From positions 1,240,001 to 1,304,000 of the forward strand of contig NZ_QLUW01000002.1 in NCBI RefSeq assembly GCF_003268025.1: DNA of 64,000 nucleotides, read 5' to 3'. A program made the translations under genes and the position numbers. The notes under the pieces are model-generated. The model was not told the origin of the DNA. It saw only the letters and a program-made list of their open reading frames with translations, and made no database searches. The DNA comes from Paenibacillus montanisoli. Its GTDB lineage: Bacteria > Bacillota > Bacilli > Paenibacillales > Paenibacillaceae. This document shows positions 1 through 8,392 of this stretch, piece after piece; within the stretch, counting starts at the first letter, position 1; each line of letters starts with the position of its first letter.

Positions 1-1104
1 TTTCGCGATGAGATACACGATGATCCCGGCCGCAATGACGGCGACCAGAAGCGATAATCCGGCTGATTTCGGATTCGGCGCCGCCATCAGCACGCTCGCG
101 ATCAGCGAGAGCGAGCCAAGAATGCCTAAGATGCCGAAGCTTGGAACAAAGAGCTCCGACACAAGAAGCAGGATGCCGATGATGAACAGGATGACATCCT
201 CCAAGCCCGCGAATCCGGCAATATAGTGGCCGAAGAAATAAAGCGCGAACCCGATCACGCCGATGATGCCCGGCGCTCCGAATCCGGGGATCATCAGCTC
301 GATCGCGATGCCGGCGATCCCGATAATGAGCAGCACCGTCATGACGATCGGCATCGTCAGAAACTGTGCGATATGCTCCATCACGCTGGCTTCAAAATGA
401 ACAATGTTCGGCTGCTGCAGATTCATCTTTGCGATCGCATCGTCAACCGAGCTTGCCGTAAATTCCGCATAGCCTACCTTCAAAGCATCTCCGGCGGATA
501 ACGTAAGAATATCTCCCTTCGCCTTCGTTCGGCCGAGCTCATCGAGCTTCAGCTCCAAATTCGGATTCACCATCGCCGCCGCGATGTTGGGATCGCGGTC
601 GTTGAGCAATGCCGCCGCTTTCATCTCCTCGGTCCAGAACGAAATGGTCTTCGGATTCGTAATCAGCTCACCGGATCCATCCACGACTGCCGCCGCCCCG
701 ATCGTGCTGCCGGGCTGCATGATGATCTGATCCGCGTTAAGCGCGATGTATGTTCCGGCGGATACCGCCTTCCCTTGCACGAAAACAGTAGTCGGCACCT
801 TGCTTCCCCGGACCATCTCTCCGATCTCGACAGCGCTGTCCAGACGCCCGCCGAGCGTGTTGAGCACGAGAAGCACTCGTTCGGCTTTCGCATCCTCGGC
901 TTCGCGGTAGGCCCGCTCCAGCATCTTCTGCATGCCGGGCTCCACGGTCTGCTTGAATTCGATGACGTAAACGGTTGAACCCAAGGATTCGCCGCCGGCA
1001 TTCCCTTCCGCAGCGAAGGCCGGAATCGCAGCTGCCAGCATGTAAATAAACGCAATGATAGCAGGCAGCACTAGTTTCAAACTCAAGCGCTTTGCTTGCT
1101 GCAC
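1..1104 (-). CDS. nfeD: NfeD family membrane serine protease, C-terminus cut by window edge
   Basis: This is a membrane-bound ClpP-like serine protease of the NfeD/1510-N type, thought to work with SPFH/flotillin proteins in membrane organisation. The GTG start at 1104 is chosen because AGGAGGG lies about 6 nt upstream; the next in-frame ATG would remove part of the signal peptide. Residues 1-31 form a signal peptide ending in AFA. A ClpP-fold domain follows, with NTLGGRLDSA and the nucleophile-type motif AVSAGTYIAL. After about residue 230 come several hydrophobic segments, the usual NfeD membrane region. The soluble C-terminal OB domain of the long form would lie beyond position 1 and cannot be seen. 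In B. subtilis the equivalent gene (yqeZ) directly follows rpsU-yqeY and precedes floA. Here MATE and mannanase genes separate it from yqeY. Confidence 0.9.
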   Translation of the reverse strand, partial: MQQAKRLSLKLVLPAIIAFIYMLAAAIPAFAAEGNAGGESLGSTVYVIEFKQTVEPGMQKMLERAYREAEDAKAERVLLVLNTLGGRLDSAVEIGEMVRGSKVPTTVFVQGKAVSAGTYIALNADQIIMQPGSTIGAAAVVDGSGELITNPKTISFWTEEMKAAALLNDRDPNIAAAMVNPNLELKLDELGRTKAKGDILTLSAGDALKVGYAEFTASSVDDAIAKMNLQQPNIVHFEASVMEHIAQFLTMPIVMTVLLIIGIAGIAIELMIPGFGAPGIIGVIGFALYFFGHYIAGFAGLEDVILFIIGILLLVSELFVPSFGILGILGSLSLIASVLMAAPNPKSAGLSLLVAVIAAGIIVYLIAK

Positions 1105-1185
1105 GCCAGTCCCTCCTTTGTATCATAAACAAGCGATAACGATCACAATGAATGATACGGACTTGACATGAATTCGTTTCAACGA

Positions 1186-2532
1186 TTAGTGGGCGGCTTC
1201 CTTAAGCCGAACGGACGTCCAGTCGGTTCGGTAGAACCGGACCATGACAGCGCAGCCGAATACGGTAAGGAATGCGTAGAGCGCCAGCCACGCTCCCATG
1301 CTGCCCCAATGAAACACGAAGATAAACAAGTACGCAAGCGGCACAAAAATAAACCAGCTGACGATAAAAGATACGCGAAGCAGGAAGGTCGTATCACCGA
1401 TGCCCCGCAATCCGCCCGCATAGAAGTTCAGCAGTCCGTCGAAAATTTGCAGGAATGCCGAGATCTGAATCAGATAAGCCGCAAGCTTATAGACCTCTTC
1501 ATCATTCGTGTAAAGAGCGGTAATCTGATGCGCGAAAATAAATTCAACCGTACCGAGCAAAATAAGAAAGATGGAACCTAATACCGCCGTATCGGTACCG
1601 ACGCGCCGTCCAAGCATCGGCGTTCCTTTGCCGACATGCTGGCCGACAAGGATCGTCGCCGTGGAACCGAAGGCAAAAGCAGGCATGAAGCCGAAGGACA
1701 TGACGCTGAGCGCCACTTCGTTGGCGGCAAGCGCCGAGTCGCCGAGCCTTGCGACGAATGCCGTGAAAATATACATGGAAATGCCGAGCGAAAATTCTTG
1801 AATGCCCAGCTTCCCGCTCTCGAGCGAGATCAGCTTCATTTCGTTCCATTGGAACGAGAAGGCGACCCTGCTGCGGGTCTGATACTTCTTATGCAGCACG
1901 ACGAAGAAAATAAAGGCGCAAATGAGCGTTTGCAAACCTTCACCGACTAGTATGGCAAGTCCCGCACCCGTTAAACCGAGATTCGGGAAGCCCCAATGAC
2001 CGAAGGTCAGCGTATAGGTAAGCAGAATGATCGGAACGTTCACGATAAGCGATACGACCATCGACAATTTGGTCGCGCCGATGCCTCGCAAGAAGCCATG
2101 GAATGCAAAGTTGATGATGCCGAACGACATCGCGTAGAAACGCAGCTCCAGGTAGAAAGTACCCTCATCGATTAACTGCTTGGAGCCGCCGGTCCACCGT
2201 AAAATATCATCGGCTCCTATCCATCCGACAACCGCGATTAACAGCGCAAAGATCAAGCACATGTACATGGCAATATACGTTCGCTGAATCCCTTTTCTCA
2301 TGTCGTTCGCGCCATGATTTTGTGCAACCAGGTAGTTGACCGTATGCCCGATTCCGGAAAAAAGCGCGAACGCGTTGTACATAATAATGTTGGAAACGCC
2401 TACAATGGCAATAATGAGTGCCCCGAGTTGACCGACTAATATCAAATTGATCGTATTGGTCACCGTCATGCTTGAGAAGGAAACAAGCGACGGGATGGCG
2501 AGCAGCAAAATTTCTTTCCAGTTACGTAACAT
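1186..2532 (-). CDS. MATE family multidrug/cation antiporter
   Basis: This is a 448-residue polytopic membrane protein of the MATE (NorM/DinF-like) family, expected to export drugs or metabolites in exchange for Na+ or H+ across the cytoplasmic membrane. The start of the protein (LLLAIPSLVSFSSMTVTN, then ILVGQLG) is the typical first MATE helix and loop. About twelve hydrophobic segments are spread in two similar halves, the second beginning near residue 235. The length fits the family. The ATG at 2532 has only a weak GAGG about 13 nt upstream, so translation may be modest. A perfect 6+6 inverted repeat lies just upstream at 2553-2568. The gene lies 81 bp upstream of nfeD on the same strand. 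The substrate cannot be inferred. Confidence 0.9.
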   Translation of the reverse strand: MLRNWKEILLLAIPSLVSFSSMTVTNTINLILVGQLGALIIAIVGVSNIIMYNAFALFSGIGHTVNYLVAQNHGANDMRKGIQRTYIAMYMCLIFALLIAVVGWIGADDILRWTGGSKQLIDEGTFYLELRFYAMSFGIINFAFHGFLRGIGATKLSMVVSLIVNVPIILLTYTLTFGHWGFPNLGLTGAGLAILVGEGLQTLICAFIFFVVLHKKYQTRSRVAFSFQWNEMKLISLESGKLGIQEFSLGISMYIFTAFVARLGDSALAANEVALSVMSFGFMPAFAFGSTATILVGQHVGKGTPMLGRRVGTDTAVLGSIFLILLGTVEFIFAHQITALYTNDEEVYKLAAYLIQISAFLQIFDGLLNFYAGGLRGIGDTTFLLRVSFIVSWFIFVPLAYLFIFVFHWGSMGAWLALYAFLTVFGCAVMVRFYRTDWTSVRLKEAAH

Positions 2533-2552
2533 GCAGCGGTATGCCTCGTTTC

Positions 2553-2568
2553 TATAGGTTAGCCTATA
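2553..2568. promoter_or_regulatory. Inverted repeat upstream of MATE gene, possible operator
   Basis: The arms TATAGG and CCTATA flank a 4-bp centre, starting 21 bp upstream of the MATE start codon. The size and position suit a repressor site (MarR/TetR type regulators often control MATE genes), but no regulator gene is adjacent. A second perfect palindrome, GTTACGTAAC (2521-2530), covers codons 1-4. Confidence 0.3.
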
Positions 2569-2653
2569 TTGTGGAGGATGTTGCTTAAATGGTCAATAGG
2601 TCATAGCTGGTCAACTGTGCCGAATCATTGAATGATCGGGCGCTCTCGCAAAT

Positions 2654-2697
2654 AAAGGGACTGCACTGGAAGTCGATTGACTTTCAAGCAGCCCTTT
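2654..2697 (-). terminator. Terminator after the mannanase gene
   Basis: A long hairpin begins 14 bp after the mannanase stop codon. The outer arms are AAAGGGCTGC and GCAGTCCCTTT with a one-base bulge. An inner stem (GAAAGTC with GACTTCC, one G-T pair) closes on a 4-base loop. The T-tract is weak (TTTATTT). Confidence 0.65.
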
Positions 2698-2711
2698 AAG
2701 TTAATTTTGTA

Positions 2712-5700
2712 TTAAGTTTTGACAACGACTTTCATTGTCCCGCTCATGGTGACGCCGGCATCATTCACTAATTCGCAGTAATACGTATAGGTGCCCGCAG
2801 CTCGCCCGCTTACTTTCGTAACCGCGCTCTGCGCGTTCGGAGTAGCGGCTTGAAGCTGCTGCGTATCGATGAGCTTACCATTCTCGTAAAGACGATATGC
2901 CGTTGCATTCGTTCCCCACCACATATTCATCGCGACTTTATATTGGCCGTCGCCATCCGCGTTATCGTTCGACAGAACGGCTTTCCCAGGGCTCGCGTCT
3001 TTGACGACCACAACCAGCGGGCTGCAGCTCGTCGTCCCATAGGGGTTCGACAGCTCGCATGTGTAGGTGTACGTCCCGTTTTTCTTCCCTGCAATCTCGG
3101 ACGATGCCGTTTGCGCCGCAGTCGTCCCGTCAGTCAGCCGTTTCGTGCTGATCAGAATGCCATTCTCGTAGAGCTTGAACACGGTGCCGTTATTGCCGTT
3201 CCACATATTCATCGTTACCGTATAGCTGCCATCTTTCAATCCTGTATCGTGCCCGTTGTTATCCGATAGTACCGGTTTGCCAGGCACGTCATTGGAACGC
3301 AGTTCTTTGACCTCAAAAGACGCGGTCTTAGCGGTTATGTTGCCAGCGGCATCCGTTACGGCGTACCGCACGTCATGCGTACCGATGCCGAGCGCTTTGG
3401 AATCGATGGCTTGGTCAGAGTTGATCGGCTGATCGTCAAGCCATAGCTCCGAAGCAGCCACGCCGGAAAGCGCGTCCGCGCTCGTCAGCGAAAAGCTGAG
3501 CGGATCGCCTTGCGTGATGTCGCCCACCGAAAGTCCTGACATTAGCAGCTGCGCTGTTGGCGCGGTTTTGTCGATCTTAACCCGCAGCGTTTTCAAGGAC
3601 TCCCGCTGCCCTGCCGAATCGATGGAGTAATAGCTGATCGTCGTGGTGCCTTCAGCCTGCACTGCGATAGGGGCAGCATAATCGGCGTATGCCGCTCCGT
3701 TTATTGCATATTTCGTCACAATGGCACCCGGATTGGCGGAAGCGGCGGTTAACGTCACCGCCGTATCTCCATTGATCCATCCGTCATCGTTTAGAGCTGC
3801 TGACAGTGAAGCCTGCGTGTTTGGAAGACCATAGGCATTCCAATTGTCTGGAAGCTCATCAAGCGTGATCACATAATCGCTGTTAAACACATGATCCAGG
3901 TGAGCAGCGCTGTTGTATTGGCCGTCACGGATAAAATCGCCGGTCCACGTGCTGAACCAGCTCCAGTGCGCTCCGAAGAGCTTGAGCAGATCCGGGTCCG
4001 GAATCGGACCGTTTTCCGGCATGGTCACAAGCTTTTTGTCATTGACCAGCTTGACCAAATCCTCATACTTGTTGCTGCTCGGACTATAGTCGCCTTCGGC
4101 ATTATAGACATCCGTGCTTATGATATCGACCACATCGTCCCCCGGATACCACGCAGGCGAAGTGGAGTTCCAAATCCAGATTAAATTGTTCAAGCCGTTT
4201 ACATTCGTCATGCGGTCGTACATCAGACGGTACAGCTGCTTCGCAGCTTCCGGTCCTTTCGCGCCCCACCAGAACCAGCCGCCCTCAGCTTCATGCAGCG
4301 GTCTCCAGAGAACCGGAATATTTCGGTCCTGCAGCCGTTTCAGCTGCGCCGAAATCGCGTCGATATCGCGCAGCAGCAGCTGATAATCTTCGGAATCCGG
4401 ATGTTCTAGCGCATATTGCAGGTCAAAGGTTGTAAATTCGGTATAAAAGCCTCTCCACCATTCTTTGCCCGGCTCATTGTACAAGCCCTTGGGCGCATTC
4501 CAGTGCCAGCACAACGAAATGAGCCCGCCTCGTTCCGCCCATTCGATCATATCTTCGATTTCATGCGAATCTGCGCCGAATTCAACCCGCGACGGGGAGT
4601 AGTCCATCATATCGAAGGACACAAGAGCCGGATATTTGCCGGTTTGCTCGTAAATCCATTCGGCATCGGACAGCGTCTGCTGTCCCGCAATAATGCTTTT
4701 GCCGTATTGATCGACTAAGTAGTTGTGCAGCGCCCGAGCCTCAGGAATCGCATTCGGGTTGACCAGCGTTTTCGCAACCTGATGAGTCTTCGGAACAGCC
4801 GTTACCGGCGAAAACGAAACGTAATCCAGGTAGAACCAGCCCCAATATGGCTCGAACCGGATCGTGTTCGACCCTTTTTTGAGCAGCAGCTTGCCGGCGG
4901 ACTTCTCTACAAAATTGCCCGACTCATCATTCAAAACAGCCTTTCCGCTTGGCTGCCCGTTAAGGAAAACATTCGTTTCCTTATACCCGAATGGAGCAGC
5001 ATAACCGATTGCAAAATCATACAAACCGTCCGCAGCCGCCTCGTAGGTCAAGGTCAGTGCCCCGTCGCTCTTGAACCATGCATAGCCGGTTCCGGAATAA
5101 CCGGACTTGCTTGATTGGATGGTAATGTCTTTATTTGGATCTCCTATTGCCGTAATCAGGCCGGATTCCGCTTCGACCCGGTCGGCCGGCGCTTTGTCAG
5201 ATTCCAACCGGATATATTCAATACCGTAATATCCCCAGCCTCTTGCAAACGTAATCGTGTTCGATCCAGCCTGCAGCAGTATCTTGCCCGCAGCATATTC
5301 GCCGACGACCTCGCCTGCAGCCGGAGTCGGAAGCTTAGCGCTGCCGTTTGGACTGCCGTTCACCAGGATCGTCGTTTCTTTCTCCCCGTACGGCGCATAG
5401 TAACCGACCGCAAGCTTGTACAAGCCCTGATCCTTCACGCTGACGTTGAAGGTTGCCGTACCGTTATTCTCTCCGTAAAAGAAGGATATGTACCCTTGTC
5501 CCGCGTATTTGTCGTCTCCGCCTGCGGGCGCGGTTGTAAATGAAGGTCCGCTTCCGTCGAGGACTGCGTCTTTGGCCAGATAAACGCCGTCGGCCGGGGG
5601 CGGCGGAGCGATGACGCGTCCGGTGAATTCAATGTTATCCAGATAAAGAGGACCATTATAGACGAGGTCCATATTTTTGCCTAGTTGAATGACGAATTCG

Positions 5701-6212
5701 GATTGCAATGCATCCTGCGGGATCGGCACGCTCTTATGAATCTTCGCGTACGAGACGCCGTTTATCGTTTCAGCCGAAGCGGACGCAATATCGTGATTGC
5801 TGTAATTCAGCTCCTGCCATCCTCCGTTCAGCGCAGTGCTGAGCCCAAGGATGCCCGGGAACGATTGCGGGACATAAACGTCGTATTCCACTTTTTCATA
5901 AATGCCAAGGGCTCCGCCCGGATACACCCGAATCGCGGCGCTCTGCCATTGCGTTGCGTTCGAGTAGTGCGTATCCACCTTTAATGAATAACGGTTGCCG
6001 TTCGTGTTCAAATCTTCGCTGACGCCAATCGTGCCCAGCGCATCCCCCCAGCCCGCCTGCCATTCCATCACCGTGCCGTCTTCAAAGTCATAGACTTGAT
6101 TTGGAGCTTGTTCAGCGCTTGCGATTGCAGCAAACGGAACTAACAAATAAGCTAAAAACACAAAACAAATCAAACTTTTCAACCAGCGCCTACTGCATAC
6201 TTCCAATCCCAT
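2712..6212 (-). CDS. Secreted modular GH26 beta-mannanase with carbohydrate-binding modules
   Basis: An extracellular glycoside hydrolase family 26 enzyme, most likely endo-beta-1,4-mannanase. The frame stays open to an ATG at 6293, but that codon lacks a ribosome site. The ATG at 6212 has GGGAG 11 nt upstream and begins a clean signal peptide (n-region SRRWLKS, cleavage after AIASA), so it is preferred. In this numbering (1166 aa) a jelly-roll module resembling mannanase CBM27/CBM23 spans about 38-197. Two CBM35-like modules follow (210-338 and 346-469), then the GH26 barrel (478-788). Its acid/base is E641 ([15 protein letters not shown]) and its nucleophile E733 (TMPENG). The C-terminal third has an Ig-like segment and two copies of an about 95-residue repeat (PGKxVLSxxN...GTYTYxCEL) known from Paenibacillus chitinases. 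No sortase or SLH anchor is visible, so it is probably released. It is monocistronic with its own terminator. Confidence 0.93.
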   Translation of the reverse strand: MGLEVCSRRWLKSLICFVFLAYLLVPFAAIASAEQAPNQVYDFEDGTVMEWQAGWGDALGTIGVSEDLNTNGNRYSLKVDTHYSNATQWQSAAIRVYPGGALGIYEKVEYDVYVPQSFPGILGLSTALNGGWQELNYSNHDIASASAETINGVSYAKIHKSVPIPQDALQSEFVIQLGKNMDLVYNGPLYLDNIEFTGRVIAPPPPADGVYLAKDAVLDGSGPSFTTAPAGGDDKYAGQGYISFFYGENNGTATFNVSVKDQGLYKLAVGYYAPYGEKETTILVNGSPNGSAKLPTPAAGEVVGEYAAGKILLQAGSNTITFARGWGYYGIEYIRLESDKAPADRVEAESGLITAIGDPNKDITIQSSKSGYSGTGYAWFKSDGALTLTYEAAADGLYDFAIGYAAPFGYKETNVFLNGQPSGKAVLNDESGNFVEKSAGKLLLKKGSNTIRFEPYWGWFYLDYVSFSPVTAVPKTHQVAKTLVNPNAIPEARALHNYLVDQYGKSIIAGQQTLSDAEWIYEQTGKYPALVSFDMMDYSPSRVEFGADSHEIEDMIEWAERGGLISLCWHWNAPKGLYNEPGKEWWRGFYTEFTTFDLQYALEHPDSEDYQLLLRDIDAISAQLKRLQDRNIPVLWRPLHEAEGGWFWWGAKGPEAAKQLYRLMYDRMTNVNGLNNLIWIWNSTSPAWYPGDDVVDIISTDVYNAEGDYSPSSNKYEDLVKLVNDKKLVTMPENGPIPDPDLLKLFGAHWSWFSTWTGDFIRDGQYNSAAHLDHVFNSDYVITLDELPDNWNAYGLPNTQASLSAALNDDGWINGDTAVTLTAASANPGAIVTKYAINGAAYADYAAPIAVQAEGTTTISYYSIDSAGQRESLKTLRVKIDKTAPTAQLLMSGLSVGDITQGDPLSFSLTSADALSGVAASELWLDDQPINSDQAIDSKALGIGTHDVRYAVTDAAGNITAKTASFEVKELRSNDVPGKPVLSDNNGHDTGLKDGSYTVTMNMWNGNNGTVFKLYENGILISTKRLTDGTTAAQTASSEIAGKKNGTYTYTCELSNPYGTTSCSPLVVVVKDASPGKAVLSNDNADGDGQYKVAMNMWWGTNATAYRLYENGKLIDTQQLQAATPNAQSAVTKVSGRAAGTYTYYCELVNDAGVTMSGTMKVVVKT

Positions 6213-6277
6213 CAACCCCATCACTCCCATGATTAATATGATGATGACTGTAGAACAAGCTGCCTTTTCCATCATAT

Positions 6278-6293
6278 AATAAAGCGCTTTCAT
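6278..6293 (-). promoter_or_regulatory. cre-like palindrome upstream of the mannanase gene
   Basis: The site is centred on AAAGCGCTTT and matches 12 of 14 positions of the CcpA consensus TGWNANCGNTNWCA. It lies about 66 bp upstream of the preferred start codon at 6212. Carbon-catabolite repression of a secreted mannanase is expected, so the position is sensible, but the two terminal mismatches keep this tentative. A LacI-family specific regulator could also bind it. Confidence 0.4.
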
Positions 6294-6425
6294 CGGAAAC
6301 GAGAGGAATAAAAATTTAGCAAAAATTTATCATATATTGAATTTTTGTTTGTTTTGTTATTGTTATTAGCATAACTTGTTTTGCGCGGTTCCAACGAGCG
6401 GATCGATTATCACACGGCGAACAAC

Positions 6426-6458
6426 GAAAAAACACTCCCCTGACACGGGGAGTGTTTG
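6426..6458 (-). terminator. Terminator of the rpsU-yqeY operon
   Basis: Perfect 11-bp arms (AAACACTCCCC and GGGGAGTGTTT) with a 6-base loop are followed by a T-run on the minus strand, 15 bp after the yqeY stop. This is a strong intrinsic terminator and marks the operon end, before the unrelated mannanase gene. Confidence 0.93.
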
Positions 6459-6472
6459 GCTGTCAGCCTATG

Positions 6473-6916
6473 TTATTGCAGAAATTGCTGCACAAGTGAG
6501 TTTACTAGTTTACCATCAGCCCGCCCTTTTGTTTTTTGCAAAAGTGCGCTCATGACTTTCCCCATCTCGGCTTTGGAAGAAGCACCGGTTTCCTGGATGG
6601 TCTGCTGAACAATCAACTTGATCTCTTCTTCGGTCAGCTGCTGAGGCAGGTATACACTAATAATTTCAATTTCTGCTGCGACATCTTTCGCAAGATCGTC
6701 ACGGCCGGCTTTCTCAAATTCTTGGAGGGAATCTTTACGTTGCTTGATCTCACGACTTAGGATATCAAGCACTTCAGAATCTTCGAGCGGACGTTTAAGC
6801 TCGATCTCTTGATTCTTGATGGATGAACGAATCATCCGAATCGTCGTTAGCTTGAACTTTTCCTGATTCTTCATCGCTTGCTTCATATCGTCGTTCAATC
6901 GTTCGCTAAGGTTCAT
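6473..6916 (-). CDS. yqeY: YqeY/GatB-tail domain protein
   Basis: A 147-residue protein of the YqeY family, which resembles the C-terminal tRNA-binding tail of GatB. The family is thought to assist tRNA-dependent amidation or tRNA handling, though its precise role is unsettled. The sequence starts with MNLSERLNDDMKQAMKNQ. It contains the conserved TTIRMIRSSIKNQEIE, then EIEIISVYLPQQLTEEEI and the C-terminal GKVMSALLQKTKGRADGKLV helix typical of the family, over the full usual length. AGGAGG lies 11 nt before the ATG. It is 15 bp downstream of rpsU in the same transcript, exactly as in other Bacillales, so it is co-expressed with ribosomal protein S21. Confidence 0.95.
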   Translation of the reverse strand: MNLSERLNDDMKQAMKNQEKFKLTTIRMIRSSIKNQEIELKRPLEDSEVLDILSREIKQRKDSLQEFEKAGRDDLAKDVAAEIEIISVYLPQQLTEEEIKLIVQQTIQETGASSKAEMGKVMSALLQKTKGRADGKLVNSLVQQFLQ

Positions 6917-6931
6917 TGTGGAAGGATCCTC

Positions 6932-7105
6932 CTAAAACTTTCTCTTGCGCGCAGCCTCGGACTTCAACTTACGCTTTACGCTAGGCTTCTCGTAATGCTT
7001 GCGTTTCTTCACCTCGGCCAATACGCCATCCTTTGCGATGGTACGTTTGAAGCGGCGGAGTGCAGCATCGATCGTCTCGTTTTTGCGAACTTTTGTTTCA
7101 GACAC
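6932..7105 (-). CDS. rpsU: 30S ribosomal protein S21 (bS21)
   Basis: A 57-residue basic protein beginning [19 protein letters not shown] and ending in a Lys/Arg-rich tail ([10 protein letters not shown]), which is the hallmark of bS21. S21 sits near the 3' end of 16S rRNA in the small subunit and helps mRNA binding during initiation. The start is GTG at 7105, with GGGAGGG about 8 nt upstream; no ATG would give a full-length protein. The gene heads the rpsU-yqeY transcript behind a near-consensus SigA promoter (7167-7196) and ends at a strong terminator after yqeY. Confidence 0.97.
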   Translation of the reverse strand: MSETKVRKNETIDAALRRFKRTIAKDGVLAEVKKRKHYEKPSVKRKLKSEAARKRKF

Positions 7106-7166
7106 CAGTTTTCCCTCCCTCCGAATCAGACCGTCCAGTAAAAGTTAACACGGTTCATCAAATTTA

Positions 7167-7196
7167 ATTATATGGTATAACGAAAGGCAGTGTCAA
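7167..7196 (-). promoter_or_regulatory. SigA promoter of rpsU-yqeY
   Basis: A perfect -35 TTGACA (7191-7196) and a perfect -10 TATAAT (7167-7172) are separated by 18 bp, with the rpsU start about 62 bp downstream. Both hexamers are consensus, as expected for a ribosomal protein gene. Confidence 0.9.
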
Positions 7197-7225
7197 CTTG
7201 AAAGGACATGCTATTTTTATGCACT

Positions 7226-7564
7226 TTAACCCAGCGGCTTCAGCTTCTCCCCGCCAAGCAGGTGGAAATGAAGGTGATACACGACTTGTCCGCCGTCGCT
7301 GTTGCAGTTGTTGACAAGTCTGTAGCCGGATTCCGCAACGCCCTGTTCCTTGGCGATTTGGCGGGCGACCGCAAAGATTTCCGCCATCACCGCGTCATCC
7401 TCGCCTGTCACGTCGTTCATCGTAGGAATGTGCTTCTTCGGAATGATCAGCGTATGTACGGGGGCTTGCGGCTGTATGTCGTGAAATGCGAGTATGCGCT
7501 CATTCTCGAACACTTTTTTGGAAGGAATCGTTCCTTCTATGATTTTGCAAAAAATACAATCCAT
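7226..7564 (-). CDS. HIT family nucleotide hydrolase (HinT-like)
   Basis: A 112-residue histidine-triad protein. The catalytic triad is H97-L-H99-F-H101, in YHLHFHLLGG at the C-terminus. The N-terminal CIFCKIIEGTIPS motif is that of the HinT/PKCI branch, which hydrolyses adenosine phosphoramidates such as AMP-lysine. The length is normal. The gene lies upstream of rpsU in the same direction, but the rpsU promoter sits between them, so it is probably a separate unit. HIT genes next to rpsU are common in Paenibacillaceae. A role in clearing adenylated by-products is inferred from the family only. Confidence 0.93.
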   Translation of the reverse strand: MDCIFCKIIEGTIPSKKVFENERILAFHDIQPQAPVHTLIIPKKHIPTMNDVTGEDDAVMAEIFAVARQIAKEQGVAESGYRLVNNCNSDGGQVVYHLHFHLLGGEKLKPLG

Positions 7565-7698
7565 GCCCTGTCCTCCTCACGAAAAATTAAACATTCTTCC
7601 GTCCATCATAACGAAAATCGCAGGGCAAGTCCAATGCGAACAGCCAGCGCCCCGTAGAACGCCGGCATAACGCAGACATCCGTCCTTGCTTCGTTTGA

Positions 7699-8178
7699 TC
7701 AATAGAACGGCAGCACCGACAAGCCCAGCAGCGAACCGAGCGGGAAAACTTGCCGGATGAAGCGGCGGCGCGGATAGAACGGATAAGGATAAATCGGCGG
7801 ATACGGGAAAAAGCCGCCATGCGGGAAAAACGCGCGGTCCATGTGGCCGCAATATGGAACGGCGATACAGACGCACTCATCGTCGAGATGCTCGACGATG
7901 CCATCGCAGCACCAGCCGTCATGCGTTTGCACGAGCACGTAGCGGTGCATGTGATCATGGCACATTTTTTTCATTTCATGTTTATCGACCGGTTTATTCT
8001 CATGCTTCGCCGGCATCATCATGGTCGGCAGCTTAGGCATCGGCTGGTTAGGCATCTTCTGGTTAGGCATCGGCTGGTTAGGCATCGGCTGGTTAGGCAT
8101 CTTCTGGTTTGGCATGGGTTGGTTAGGCATAGACTTGTTAGCCTTCTCGACCGGCGAGGTGGAAACCTTCTTTTCCAT
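7699..8178 (-). CDS. Protein with MPNQP/MPNQK tandem repeats, possible spore-surface protein
   Basis: Function unknown. The chosen ATG at 8178 gives 159 residues and has GGAGG 11 nt upstream; an ATG nine bases earlier is too close to it. The layout is a short basic N-terminus, six pentapeptides of pattern MPNQ(P/K) in the order P,K,P,P,K,P plus a diverged MPKLP, and a His/Cys-rich centre (CHDHMHRY, WCCDGIVEHLDDECVCIAVPYCGH). A Pro/Tyr/Phe-rich tail (FFPYPPIYPYPFYPRRRF) follows, ending in a hydrophobic stretch. Low-complexity, Cys/His and aromatic-rich proteins of this size are frequent among spore coat or crust proteins in this group, hence the guess. No catalytic domain is recognised. It is transcribed toward the HIT gene without an obvious terminator. 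Confidence 0.6.
   Translation of the reverse strand: MEKKVSTSPVEKANKSMPNQPMPNQKMPNQPMPNQPMPNQKMPNQPMPKLPTMMMPAKHENKPVDKHEMKKMCHDHMHRYVLVQTHDGWCCDGIVEHLDDECVCIAVPYCGHMDRAFFPHGGFFPYPPIYPYPFYPRRRFIRQVFPLGSLLGLSVLPFY
8026..8130. repeat. 15-bp tandem repeat array coding for MPNQP/K
   Basis: Seven head-to-tail 15-bp units lie inside the preceding gene. Two near-identical unit types, ending in CCG or AAG codons, alternate as P-K-P-P-K-P, plus one diverged unit. Being in frame with the codon triplet, copy-number change would lengthen or shorten the protein without a frameshift. Confidence 0.9.
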
Positions 8179-8392
8179 GCAGATCATGACCTCCTTCATT
8201 CTCCTTCCATGATATTCGCCTGTGGGCAAATGGCGCCTGCAGCTACTGAAAATGGGCTTTCGCCCGCATGGTAACCGATGCCGATTTGATAAGGCTTTCA
8301 GTCAGAAATGAGATGGATTGGCTATAGGTACGGGCGTATAATGGAACACGGGCTAAAATGCCATGAATGGATCGAACGGGGAGAATCGTATT

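Noticed and set aside
7565..7698. Possible small gene or terminator between the MPNQ-repeat gene and the HIT gene
   Set aside because: No stable hairpin with a T-run and no small frame with a ribosome site was seen.
8026..8130. Regular tandem units that could be mistaken for a CRISPR array
   Set aside because: The units are head to tail with no spacers, and they code in frame for a pentapeptide repeat.
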